NCBI GenBank assembly: GCA_028867095.1
Contig: JAGWHA010000033.1
Location: 1 to 7,240, forward strand
DNA: 7,240 bases
Direction of reading: 5' to 3'
Source: Microcaldota archaeon
Lineage (GTDB): Archaea > Micrarchaeota > Micrarchaeia > Micrarchaeales > CABMGC01
Shown here: positions 1-5,448 of the stretch, in pieces
How the letters are laid out: each line of letters starts with the position of its first letter
How positions within the stretch are numbered: position 1 is the first letter of the stretch
The notes under the pieces: generated by a model
The model's input: only the letters and a program-made list of their open reading frames with translations
What the model was told of the DNA's origin: nothing
Databases searched by the model: none
Program-made: the position numbers and the translations under genes

Positions 1-1
1 A

Positions 2-49
2 GTTGACGAGGAGGGAGGATACAACCTCGACTTCCACAAGATCTTATAG
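2..49 (+). CDS. C-terminal end of an upstream gene (partial, unidentified)
   Basis: Only 15 codons and a TAG stop lie inside the window, reading VDEEGGYNLDFHKIL. The gene begins beyond the left edge. This frame is preferred because its residue mix looks like ordinary protein. The neighbouring frame, open to a TGA at 60-62, gives a Thr/Ser/Arg-rich string that looks like a shadow. The next gene has its own TATA-like box just downstream, which fits a gene ending here. Function cannot be judged from so short a piece. Confidence 0.4.
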   Translation, partial: VDEEGGYNLDFHKIL

Positions 50-74
50 GGATCTAATCTGAGACCCAGAAGGG

Positions 75-80
75 ATATTA
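75..80 (+). promoter_or_regulatory. TATA-like box of the 2H-phosphoesterase gene, leaderless geometry
   Basis: The box ATATTA has its centre 25.5 bases before the A of the ATG at 103. Archaeal TATA boxes usually centre about 26-27 bases before the transcription start, so the mRNA would begin at or next to the ATG. No Shine-Dalgarno-like stretch lies before the ATG; the preceding bases are C- and A-rich. Confidence 0.5.
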
Positions 81-102
81 ACCTTAAATCCCAACACCAA
101 CC

Positions 103-657
103 ATGGCTATCTACTCAGTTGTGATAAAGCCGAATGCCGCTCTTTCTGAGAGAATGATGCGTCTGATGCGGAAGCTCAAGGCGCAGTACGGTATCTCAAG
201 GGCGCTTGACGACCCAAAGGGCCCGCACATCTCGATCCTATATGCCGGTGAGGTCGAATTCGAGGCAGACTCACTTGAGAAGATGCGTGAGATATGCAGA
301 AGATACAAACCAATCAAGCTCAGCGTAAACGGAATCGGCTACTTCATGAAGCGAATGGGCAAGACAAGAAACTATGTTGTTTATCTAAGGCCATCTTGCC
401 CAAAACAGCTTCTCAGGCTGTACAAAGAGCTAAAGCTCTCGTTTAGGGAAAGAAACTCTACAGGTCATCACTTCTTCCCACACTTCTCAATAGCAAGGAC
501 CGACATAGATAAGAAGATCTTCTACTCGATATTAAAGAATTACGGCAATCTCGATTTCAAGGCCAAGTTTATGGTGAACCACCTCTATCTCTGCACCTAT
601 AAGGGAAAAGGGAGGCCAAAGAAGTGGAAGTTTACAAGTATTCCACTTGGCAAATAA
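103..657 (+). CDS. 2H phosphoesterase, 2'-5' RNA ligase / cyclic phosphodiesterase family protein
   Basis: A 184-residue protein with the two H-x-[S/T] motifs that define the 2H superfamily: PHIS at residues 41-44 (His42, Ser44) and PHFS at 126-129 (His127, Ser129). They are 85 residues apart. Both catalytic histidines are present and the length is normal for the archaeal/bacterial 2'-5' RNA ligase (LigT/ThpR) branch. Family members open 2',3'-cyclic phosphates on RNA ends and in vitro reversibly join tRNA halves through 2'-5' bonds; which activity applies here cannot be read from sequence. The C-terminus is Lys/Arg-rich (about residues 167-176), which would suit RNA binding. The product should be cytosolic, with no signal peptide or membrane segment. 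The gene is monocistronic: its own TATA-like box lies upstream and a T-rich terminator follows. The ATG at 103 has no ribosome-binding site and fits leaderless initiation. A sampled 60 bases (361-420) are about 42% GC, lower than genes further right. Confidence 0.85.
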   Translation: MAIYSVVIKPNAALSERMMRLMRKLKAQYGISRALDDPKGPHISILYAGEVEFEADSLEKMREICRRYKPIKLSVNGIGYFMKRMGKTRNYVVYLRPSCPKQLLRLYKELKLSFRERNSTGHHFFPHFSIARTDIDKKIFYSILKNYGNLDFKAKFMVNHLYLCTYKGKGRPKKWKFTSIPLGK

Positions 658-667
658 AAAACAATAA

Positions 668-705
668 TTTTTTCGAAGAGTTTTTATAACTTTGAGCCAA
701 TTTTT
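668..705 (+). terminator. Oligo-T terminator region after the 2H-phosphoesterase gene
   Basis: Three T runs follow the stop codon at short intervals: six Ts at 668-673, five at 681-685 and five at 701-705. Archaeal RNA polymerase commonly terminates at serial U-tracts without a strong hairpin. The middle run is part of TTTTTATAAC (681-690), which could also serve as a distal TATA box for the next operon, with a predicted start near 711. The two roles cannot be separated from sequence alone. Confidence 0.55.
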
Positions 706-726
706 ATCATGTCAAATAAATAAAAA

Positions 727-747
727 AGTTAAACTAATAGTTAAACT
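727..747 (+). promoter_or_regulatory. Tandem palindrome, candidate operator of the antitoxin-toxin operon
   Basis: The 9-mer AGTTAAACT occurs twice, at 727-735 and 739-747, with centres 12 bases apart. Each copy is an odd palindrome (AGTT-A-AACT). The second copy runs into the TATA-like box that starts at 746, so a bound repressor would block TBP/TFB. AbrB-fold antitoxins bind DNA as dimers, and VapBC-type complexes commonly repress their own promoter, so autoregulation is a reasonable inference. The region is AT-rich, so chance similarity is not excluded. Confidence 0.4.
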
Positions 748-754
748 TAAATAT
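746..754 (+). promoter_or_regulatory. TATA-like box of the antitoxin-toxin operon
   Basis: CTTAAATAT resembles the archaeal box A consensus. Its centre (about 750) is only 12-13 bases before the first in-frame ATG (763), 24-25 before the second (775) and 36-37 before the third (787). If this box is used, transcription begins near 775. The mRNA would then be leaderless at the second ATG or carry a short leader for the third. Confidence 0.45.
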
Positions 755-762
755 CTGATTGC

Positions 763-981
763 ATGAATGAAATTATGCAGGAAACAATGGTTAAGACCCG
801 GAGGCTCGGAGGATCTCTCTTTGTTAGGATACCCAAGAAGATTGCGGACAAAGAGGGCATAATTGCTGGTGAGATTATAACCATAAAAGTTACCAAGAAA
901 AAAAGGGACTGGTTTGGCGCTTTGAAGGGTGTTGGCCCATTCACAAAGGAGGACGAGTTTGATGAAAAGGTACGTGATTGA
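763..981 (+). CDS. vapB: AbrB/MazE-fold antitoxin (VapB-type)
   Basis: A 72-residue swapped-hairpin (SpoVT-AbrB) protein. The DNA-binding fold spans about residues 9-45, with the typical run from VKTRRLGGSL through VRIPKKIADKEGI to GEIITIKV. The C-terminal part, DWFGALKGVGPFTKEDEF, resembles the toxin-binding tail of archaeal VapB antitoxins. It should neutralise the PIN ribonuclease encoded next and repress the operon. Its last 20 bases overlap the toxin gene, indicating co-translation. The longest reading starts at 763. Met5 (775) and Met9 (787) are alternatives; the TATA-like box position argues against 763, and a weak AGGA (779-782) precedes 787. The domain itself starts at about Met9, so function does not depend on the choice. 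A sampled 60 bases (841-900) are about 37% GC, well below the genes to the right. Confidence 0.85.
   Translation: MNEIMQETMVKTRRLGGSLFVRIPKKIADKEGIIAGEIITIKVTKKKRDWFGALKGVGPFTKEDEFDEKVRD
948..952 (+). promoter_or_regulatory. Shine-Dalgarno site that sets the toxin start
   Basis: GGAGG, inside AAAGGAGG, lies 9 bases before the ATG at 962 and within the antitoxin coding sequence. It is the strongest ribosome-binding site in the window. It selects 962 over the in-frame ATG at 929, which would add 11 residues upstream of the PIN domain and lengthen the overlap. Confidence 0.75.
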
Positions 982-1345
982 TGCTTGGGCTTGGTTGGAA
1001 TACCTTGAAGGCAGGACTATGGGGCAGGAAGTTAGAAGACGAATTAAAAACGCGGAATTATTTACCAGTGCCGTAACTGTGACGGAAGTGGTATCAAAGG
1101 TACATAAAACTGGCGGAGATGTTGACACTGCATATAGTGCAATCACATCGATGTCTCAAATAGCAACAGTTAATGAGGCATTTGCAAAAAAGGTGGGGCT
1201 ATTGCACGGAAGCATCAAGAGATCAAGGCCAAACTTCAGCTTTGGGGATGCCTTTACGCTTCAGACCGCCATGGATTTGCACGCAAAGGTGCTAACAGGC
1301 GATCAGGATTTCAAAGGAATGCGGGATGCAGAACTGCTCAAGTAA
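962..1345 (+). CDS. vapC: PIN-domain ribonuclease toxin (VapC-type)
   Basis: A 127-residue single-domain PIN protein. The metal-binding acidic residues expected of a VapC nuclease are visible: Asp7 in YVIDAWAWLEYLEG, Glu42 in VTVTEVVSK, Asp96 in FSFGDAFTL, and Asp114 with Asp116 in LTGDQDF. With all positions filled, an active Mg2+-dependent endoribonuclease is likely. VapC toxins cut specific RNAs, often tRNA or rRNA, and stop growth when free of antitoxin; the target here is unknown. The start is fixed by the GGAGG site and by the PIN domain beginning immediately after it. The gene overlaps the antitoxin by 20 bases in another frame. No obvious T-run terminator follows; the next gene has its own TATA-like box. 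Confidence 0.88.
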   Translation: MKRYVIDAWAWLEYLEGRTMGQEVRRRIKNAELFTSAVTVTEVVSKVHKTGGDVDTAYSAITSMSQIATVNEAFAKKVGLLHGSIKRSRPNFSFGDAFTLQTAMDLHAKVLTGDQDFKGMRDAELLK

Positions 1346-1366
1346 TTAAGTCCTCCTTAGAAATGA

Positions 1367-1372
1367 ATATTA
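1367..1372 (+). promoter_or_regulatory. TATA-like box of the split-barrel flavoprotein gene, leaderless geometry
   Basis: ATATTA, within AATATTAAT (1366-1374), is centred 26.5 bases before the ATG at 1396. This is nearly the same spacing as for the gene at 103, with the same hexamer. No Shine-Dalgarno site lies before the ATG, so initiation is predicted to be leaderless. Confidence 0.5.
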
Positions 1373-1395
1373 ATCCCTTATGCCAATCCTAAATA

Positions 1396-1875
1396 ATGGA
1401 GAAGGCGTCGAAGGATGAGATGAAGGAGATAGTGCGCTCAATTCTTGGGAAGGGCTATTTGATGAGCCTTGCGACCTCAGATGGGGATGGGCCGTGGATC
1501 TCAGAGATCGTGTACGTGAGCGATTCCGACCTAAACATCTACTGGATCTCAAACACCGAGTCCCGCCACTCAAAGGCGCTGCTTGGCAACCCGATGGTTG
1601 CAGGCGCGATAACTATAAGCGATAGGCCCCAGCAGCCGACCGAGGCGGTGCAGATATCCGGAATCGCGCAGATGATCGAGGGCGAGTTCCCTGAGCTTGC
1701 AAGGATGCGCACAGAGAAGATGAAGTTCGACTCGCCCATAGATGAGAACCAGCTGCTTGCATACAACGACAAGCGCTACGGTGGGAAGCACTGCTGGTTC
1801 AAGATGACCCCGATAAAGATGGACATACTCTACAAGCAGAGGTTCGGGGACGACAAGGCAATACTTGAAATCTAA
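1396..1875 (+). CDS. Pyridoxamine 5'-phosphate oxidase-like FMN-binding split-barrel protein
   Basis: A 159-residue protein with the layout of small split-barrel flavoproteins. An N-terminal helix leads into a strand GYLMSLATSDGDGPWISEIVY (residues 20-40). Then come DLNIYWISNTESRHSKALLGNP (45-66) and a central strand VAGAITISD. The SRHSK segment (56-60) followed by NP (65-66) corresponds to the cofactor-phosphate and dimer region in this superfamily. The C-terminal RYGGKHCWFKMTPIKMDIL (127-145) is the last barrel strand. Family members bind FMN or F420 and act as oxidoreductases; the substrate is unknown, and the protein is too short to be assigned as true PdxH. It should be cytosolic and dimeric. 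It converges on the ATPase gene with 24 bases between stops. A sampled 60 bases (1621-1680) are about 63% GC, sharply above the toxin-antitoxin pair next door. Confidence 0.8.
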   Translation: MEKASKDEMKEIVRSILGKGYLMSLATSDGDGPWISEIVYVSDSDLNIYWISNTESRHSKALLGNPMVAGAITISDRPQQPTEAVQISGIAQMIEGEFPELARMRTEKMKFDSPIDENQLLAYNDKRYGGKHCWFKMTPIKMDILYKQRFGDDKAILEI

Positions 1876-1884
1876 CCCTTGTTT

Positions 1885-1899
1885 GCGAGCGCGCCTCGC
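1885..1899. terminator. Possible small hairpin between convergent genes
   Basis: GCGAG (1885-1889) pairs with CTCGC (1895-1899) around a 5-base CGCGC loop. It fills most of the 24-base gap between two converging stop codons, so it could slow polymerase from either side. No strong T-run follows on either strand, so the assignment is weak. Confidence 0.25.
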
Positions 1900-3702
1900 T
1901 TAGTAGACCGGCTTCCTTGAGCGCATCCTTGCCTTCACAAACTGCTCAAAGGTCTTATCCAAGTCTATCTTATTCGCATCCATTCCTGAGAAGACAGTCG
2001 GGTTTTTTGAGACAAAGAGCGAGACCTTTAGATCTATGTCCTTGTAGAGATCATTGAATTTCGCAAGGTCTGCCTTGTGCCTTGATATCTCGCTGTAGTA
2101 GTTTATCTTGTTTTGTATTGGAACGATTCCGTTTTTATTTGTCTGCTCGACCAGCTCATCCCCTTCATAGACCTTGGAGTAGTAGTGAAAAAGAGACTCG
2201 GAGCTGTTCATGTTGTTTGCCATCCGATTAAGCGTGTAGAAAAGGGTGTCGTATATCTTGGCTGCAGGGGTGTTTGGCTTGTACTGCCCTGTCATTTTTA
2301 TCTTCTGAACTACGTGAGCAAGTGACCTGATTGTTGCCTTAAAATCGTCAGGGTCTCTGCTATTTCTGTCCCAGACCCCTTTTCCAAGAATCTTATTGAC
2401 CGACTCATTCATTTTATTTACCACTCTTGTAGCTCTCTGGAAATAGAAGTGGCTCTCCTTCACGTGCTGTTCCCATAGCTCGCTAAGTTTGCCTGAAGCG
2501 GAGAGGGAGTAGGCAGACTCCATGCTGAGAATGATCTTTTCATCTTCGTCAAGCTTTTTCATGTCAGAATTAAGCGAAGCTGATAGCGTGTTGAGCTTCC
2601 CCGTTATGTCCTGTGGAACTTCAGACAAAAATCCTTCGAGGCCAAAACCTTTTTCTTCCCTACAAAGTTTCTGCAGTGAACGCAGGTCCTCCTTTAGTTC
2701 CTTTAGTATACCCTGCATCTTCTTGTGCTCGTTGCTTATCCCGCGGGCATAGTCCCTTAATCCTTCGTAGTATCTTGATATCTCTTTTACCCCAAGTTCG
2801 CTAAAGTGGTCTATCGCCTTCTTTGAGTCAAGCTCCCCAGACCTTAGCACCTGCTTTCCAAACTCCTTGTCCATGAATATCTTTGGCTCGATCCTTGCGT
2901 TGTTTGCCTCAATCTGCTTTATCAGAAACTTGAGCAGCCTTGGGTTGTCCGCAAGCACCTTGTCCTTCTCTCTTATTGCCTCCCCGAAAAGCACCCCAAG
3001 CCCGTAGAACTCAAGGTTGCCCTTTAGCAGGGCGTAGGTCTTTCCATAGAACTCGTTGCTAAGCGTCACCTCGTCCTTGTTTGTGGATCCTGTCCTGCCA
3101 AGTCCCATCTTTGGCATCTTGTAGACAAGGTCCCCCCTCCCGACCTTCTCAAGTATCTTGGTCTCAAAGGTTGAGATGAAGGTTGCGTGTGTTATGTCCG
3201 AGACGTAAAAGAAGAGCTTTGTGCCCTGGCTCTGGTAGATTCTTGCCCTCTCCTCGATTCCCTTTGCGAGGTTGACTGCCTTGCCCTCAACCAGTGCGGA
3301 TGAGTAGTATGCCATGTCATCCATGCAGACAACCACCTTCTTTCCATCCGCCCCGTTCACGTTGAATATCTCCTTGAACTCCTCCGCCTCTGCGTCGTAC
3401 CTGAGGTACACTACCCCGTCTATGTTCTTTTTGAGCAGATTGTCAAGCAGGAAGATGCTCAGCGCAGTGGACTTGCCGACCCCTTTCTCCCCGTAGAGGC
3501 TCACCACTCTCTTTGACTTCGGGCCCATCTCGGAGACGCCTCTTATGATCGAGTTGAGCTTCTCCACGTTGTAGTCGCGCGTCGCAAGGAAGAGCTCGGC
3601 TATCTGCCTTATCTCCTTTTTGCCCTTGCTGTTGTAGAGCGCAAATGCGCTCTCCTCTCCCTTAAGCGAGGCAAGCAGGGCCTCAAGTTCATTTAGCTCC
3701 AT
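1900..3702 (-). CDS. Orphan P-loop ATPase (AAA+/STAND-like) with long helical C-terminal region
   Basis: A 600-residue protein of no family I recognise. After a helical N-terminus (about 1-65) comes a P-loop NTPase module. Walker A is GEKGVGKST (71-79) and Walker B is VVVCMDD (123-129) with paired Asp128-Asp129. A strand KLFFYVSDIT (162-171) sits where sensor 1 is expected. NPRLLKFL (253-260) resembles the sensor-2 lid motif of archaeal STAND/AAA+ ATPases, with Arg255 the candidate sensor arginine. From about 300 onward it is mostly charged helix. The segment 324-350 is a likely coiled coil, with further helices around 370-440, 480-515 and 530-560. No signal peptide or membrane segment is evident. 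ATP binding and hydrolysis are likely; the role is unknown, and the helical half may bind a partner or nucleic acid. It has its own promoter and converges on the flavoprotein gene. A 120-base sample of the 3' half (2041-2160) is about 41% GC against about 55% for the 5' half (3241-3360). Confidence 0.75.
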   Translation of the reverse strand: MELNELEALLASLKGEESAFALYNSKGKKEIRQIAELFLATRDYNVEKLNSIIRGVSEMGPKSKRVVSLYGEKGVGKSTALSIFLLDNLLKKNIDGVVYLRYDAEAEEFKEIFNVNGADGKKVVVCMDDMAYYSSALVEGKAVNLAKGIEERARIYQSQGTKLFFYVSDITHATFISTFETKILEKVGRGDLVYKMPKMGLGRTGSTNKDEVTLSNEFYGKTYALLKGNLEFYGLGVLFGEAIREKDKVLADNPRLLKFLIKQIEANNARIEPKIFMDKEFGKQVLRSGELDSKKAIDHFSELGVKEISRYYEGLRDYARGISNEHKKMQGILKELKEDLRSLQKLCREEKGFGLEGFLSEVPQDITGKLNTLSASLNSDMKKLDEDEKIILSMESAYSLSASGKLSELWEQHVKESHFYFQRATRVVNKMNESVNKILGKGVWDRNSRDPDDFKATIRSLAHVVQKIKMTGQYKPNTPAAKIYDTLFYTLNRMANNMNSSESLFHYYSKVYEGDELVEQTNKNGIVPIQNKINYYSEISRHKADLAKFNDLYKDIDLKVSLFVSKNPTVFSGMDANKIDLDKTFEQFVKARMRSRKPVY

Positions 3703-3709
3703 CCGGCAT

Positions 3710-3713
3710 CCTC
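3710..3713 (-). promoter_or_regulatory. Shine-Dalgarno-like site of the ATPase gene
   Basis: On the minus strand GAGG lies 7 bases before the ATG at 3702, within GGTGAGGATG. It is compatible with the predicted leader of about 10 bases and supports 3702 as the start. The two ATGs just upstream are out of frame. Confidence 0.4.
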
Positions 3714-3735
3714 ACCATGATGTTGCCCTGGCCAT

Positions 3736-3742
3736 TTTTATA
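3736..3742 (-). promoter_or_regulatory. TATA box of the ATPase gene
   Basis: On the minus strand TATAAAA is centred 37 bases before the ATG at 3702. A start about 26 bases downstream would give a leader of roughly 10 bases carrying the GAGG site. It shows the ATPase need not be co-transcribed with the PRPP synthase gene, which lies 71 bases upstream on the same strand. Confidence 0.55.
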
Positions 3743-3773
3743 GATTCCTCATTATTTGTTTTGTCGCGCTCCC

Positions 3774-4700
3774 TCATCCAAGCAGCTTGCCCAGCGATTC
3801 CGCTATGATTTGCGCGACGCCGATCCTTGCAACAGGGTTTGGTATCGTGTCGGTCGCCACGATCTCCGTTGCCCCGGCAGCCCTTAGCCTGTCAAGCGAG
3901 TCGCCCAGAAACCCGCCATGGACGCATGCGACCACGATCTTTTCCACATTATTCAATCTCAGGTGCTCCACCACCGGAATCGCCGTCGACCCTCCGAAGA
4001 TCATGTCGTCCACCACGATTGCTGACTTGAACTTACCTTTTGAGAGCGCCGAATCCAGCTCCGCGAAATTGAGGCTGACCTCTCCGGTTTCCCTGTCCCT
4101 GTGCTTCTCTATTGCCGCGAAGCTTGCCTTTAGGATTCCTGCTACGGATTTCGCCCTGGCGGAGGCGTTGTAATCCGGAGCTATGACCAAGGCATCCGAT
4201 TCGTTCCCTTTGGCGCCAAGGCCCTGCCCGAGAAGGTAATCTGCTATCGGCGCTGATGCATCCAGGCTCTGCGCCCTGATTCTGCCGCAGTACTTTAGCG
4301 CCTCCCCGCTGTGTATGTCTACCGTCAGCAGGCTGCTTAGCCCTGCTGCCTCCAATAGCTCCAGCACCGCCTTGATGCTTATGATGTCCCTGCCCTCGCT
4401 GTCGAACCGCTTGTCCTGCCTTGCATAGGACAGATACGGCACGACGGCGGTGACGCTCCTTGCGCCGAACTCCCTTGCGGTCTTGACCATGAAGAGCAGC
4501 TCGAGTATCCTCTTGTCCTGCGAGGGGAAGGTCGTCTGGACTATGACGGCATCCTCCCCGTCCAGCCTACTGGTCGGGAACTTTATGTAGGAATCGCCGT
4601 CGCCAAAGAGCTTGCAATCGACCTGAGCGCTTTTGGCGCCCAGTATCTCTGCAATCCGCTCCTCAAGGCCCCAGGACGCGGGCCCTCCTATGATCATCAT
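3774..4700 (-). CDS. prs: Ribose-phosphate pyrophosphokinase (PRPP synthase), archaeal type with altered substrate loops
   Basis: A 308-residue PRPP synthase, which makes 5-phosphoribosyl-1-pyrophosphate from ribose 5-phosphate and ATP for nucleotide, His and Trp synthesis. Recognisable parts in order are FGDGDSYIKFP (32-42), SQDKRILELL (60-69), the ATP-binding VVPYLSYARQDKRF (86-99), and DIHSG (128-132) with the catalytic-region His130. The flexible-loop pair Lys199 and Arg201 is present. Two loops are unusual. The ribose-phosphate region reads APDYNASARAK (174-184), where the family normally has a Gly-Gly pair. The PRPP signature reads VDDMIFGGSTA (230-240) instead of the usual VDD-xx-S/D-TGGT form. 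All other landmarks and the length fit, so an active enzyme is still the best guess; a specialised or regulatory paralogue is the alternative. It is divergent from a phosphoribosyltransferase operon. No Shine-Dalgarno site precedes the ATG, and a second Met directly follows the first. Confidence 0.85.
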   Translation of the reverse strand: MMIIGGPASWGLEERIAEILGAKSAQVDCKLFGDGDSYIKFPTSRLDGEDAVIVQTTFPSQDKRILELLFMVKTAREFGARSVTAVVPYLSYARQDKRFDSEGRDIISIKAVLELLEAAGLSSLLTVDIHSGEALKYCGRIRAQSLDASAPIADYLLGQGLGAKGNESDALVIAPDYNASARAKSVAGILKASFAAIEKHRDRETGEVSLNFAELDSALSKGKFKSAIVVDDMIFGGSTAIPVVEHLRLNNVEKIVVACVHGGFLGDSLDRLRAAGATEIVATDTIPNPVARIGVAQIIAESLGKLLG

Positions 4701-4732
4701 GGCAACAGCGATTCAATATTGTAGGCTAGATT

Positions 4733-4738
4733 ATTAAT
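4733..4738. promoter_or_regulatory. Shared palindromic TATA-like box between divergent genes
   Basis: ATTAAT reads the same on both strands. Its centre (4735.5) is exactly 35.5 bases from the A of each start codon, 4700 on the minus strand and 4771 on the plus strand. Transcription starts about 26 bases away on either side would give leaders of about 9-10 bases. It may serve both the PRPP synthase gene and the hydrolase-phosphoribosyltransferase operon. An AATATT at 4715-4720 is too close to 4700 to serve the minus-strand start. Confidence 0.4.
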
Positions 4739-4770
4739 GATTCCCCACTCAAATCCCATATGGGGATGCA

Positions 4771-5448
4771 ATGGTCAAAGACGGAAATTCAAGCGGTCCG
4801 GTGGAGATAGAGGCGGGAAGGGTGACGCTCAAGGGGGACCTTACAATACCCAAGGGCGCTGGCGGCCTTGTGCTCTTTGCGCACGGCAGCGGAAGCGGCA
4901 GGCACAGCCCGCGCAACAGGTTCGTGGCAGGCGAGCTAAACAAGAGGGGCATAGCCACGCTGCTCTTCGACCTGCTCACAGAGGAGGAGGAAGTGGAGGA
5001 CATGGCGAGCGCGCAGCTGCGCTTCAACATCCCGATGCTCACAAAGAGGCTTGCGGGCGCAACAGAGTGGGCGCTTGCAAATCCAAAGACCTCCAAGCTG
5101 AAGATCGGCTATTTCGGAGCAAGCACCGGTGCGGCAGCCGCGATAATGGCCGCGGCCGAAAAGCCCAAGGCAGTAGCGGCGGTAGTCTCAAGGGGAGGCA
5201 GGCCTGATCTTGCCGCCGAGGTGCTGCCCACGATAAGGTGCCCGATCCTGCTCATAGTCGGCGGGGATGACGAGATGGTGATAGAGCTCAACAGGCTCGC
5301 GTTTGAAAAGATCAAGTCCGAGCGCAAGAAGCTGCTTATAGTCGCAGGCGCCACGCACCTCTTTGAGGAGAAGGGGAAGCTCGAGGAGGTGGCGCAGTAC
5401 GCCTGCGAGTGGTTCTTGCAGTACCTTGGGGGTGCGAAGGGCAGATGA
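4771..5448 (+). CDS. Dienelactone hydrolase-like alpha/beta hydrolase
   Basis: A 225-residue alpha/beta hydrolase. The oxyanion-region motif LFAHGSGSGRHSPRNR lies at residues 35-50. The nucleophile elbow is GASTG (116-120) with Ser118. The acid is in VGGDDEMV (163-170), most likely Asp166 or Asp167, and the catalytic His196 is in GATHLF (193-198). The triad is complete. HGSGSGRHSPRN is characteristic of a hydrolase group found next to or fused with phosphoribosyltransferases, annotated as dienelactone hydrolase family; the true substrate of that group is, as far as I know, unestablished. It is probably cytosolic. The start at 4771 is preceded by GGGGAT (4762-4767), a weak ribosome-binding site, and by a TATA-like box. 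The gene shares the ATGA at 5445-5448 with the phosphoribosyltransferase, so the two are surely co-expressed. Confidence 0.8.
   Translation: MVKDGNSSGPVEIEAGRVTLKGDLTIPKGAGGLVLFAHGSGSGRHSPRNRFVAGELNKRGIATLLFDLLTEEEEVEDMASAQLRFNIPMLTKRLAGATEWALANPKTSKLKIGYFGASTGAAAAIMAAAEKPKAVAAVVSRGGRPDLAAEVLPTIRCPILLIVGGDDEMVIELNRLAFEKIKSERKKLLIVAGATHLFEEKGKLEEVAQYACEWFLQYLGGAKGR
5428..5434 (+). promoter_or_regulatory. Ribosome-binding site that sets the phosphoribosyltransferase start
   Basis: GGGGGTG differs from GGAGGTG by one base and lies 10 bases before the ATG at 5445, inside the hydrolase gene. It supports 5445 over the in-frame ATG at 5409, which would add 12 residues and a 40-base overlap. Confidence 0.5.

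Noticed and set aside
709..723. Four-codon frame (Met-Ser-Asn-Lys-stop) after a TATA-like sequence upstream of the antitoxin
   Set aside because: Too short to call a leader peptide. No hairpin or ribosome-binding site supports one.
929..961. Eleven-residue N-terminal extension of the toxin from the ATG at 929
   Set aside because: The strong GGAGG at 948-952 and the PIN domain beginning right at the ATG at 962 fix the shorter start.
712..1146. A 144-codon minus-strand open frame across the antitoxin-toxin pair
   Set aside because: It lies antisense to two clear family proteins. Its translation has no recognisable domain, and no ribosome-binding site was noticed before it.
1350..1358. Anti-Shine-Dalgarno-like TCCTCC after the toxin gene
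   Set aside because: Read on the minus strand it gives a ribosome-binding-like AAGGAGGA, but no start codon or open frame follows at suitable distance.
4737..5207. A 156-codon + strand open frame overlapping the hydrolase
   Set aside because: It is an out-of-frame reading of the hydrolase gene. The Gly/Arg/Gln-rich composition is what GC-rich shadow frames give.
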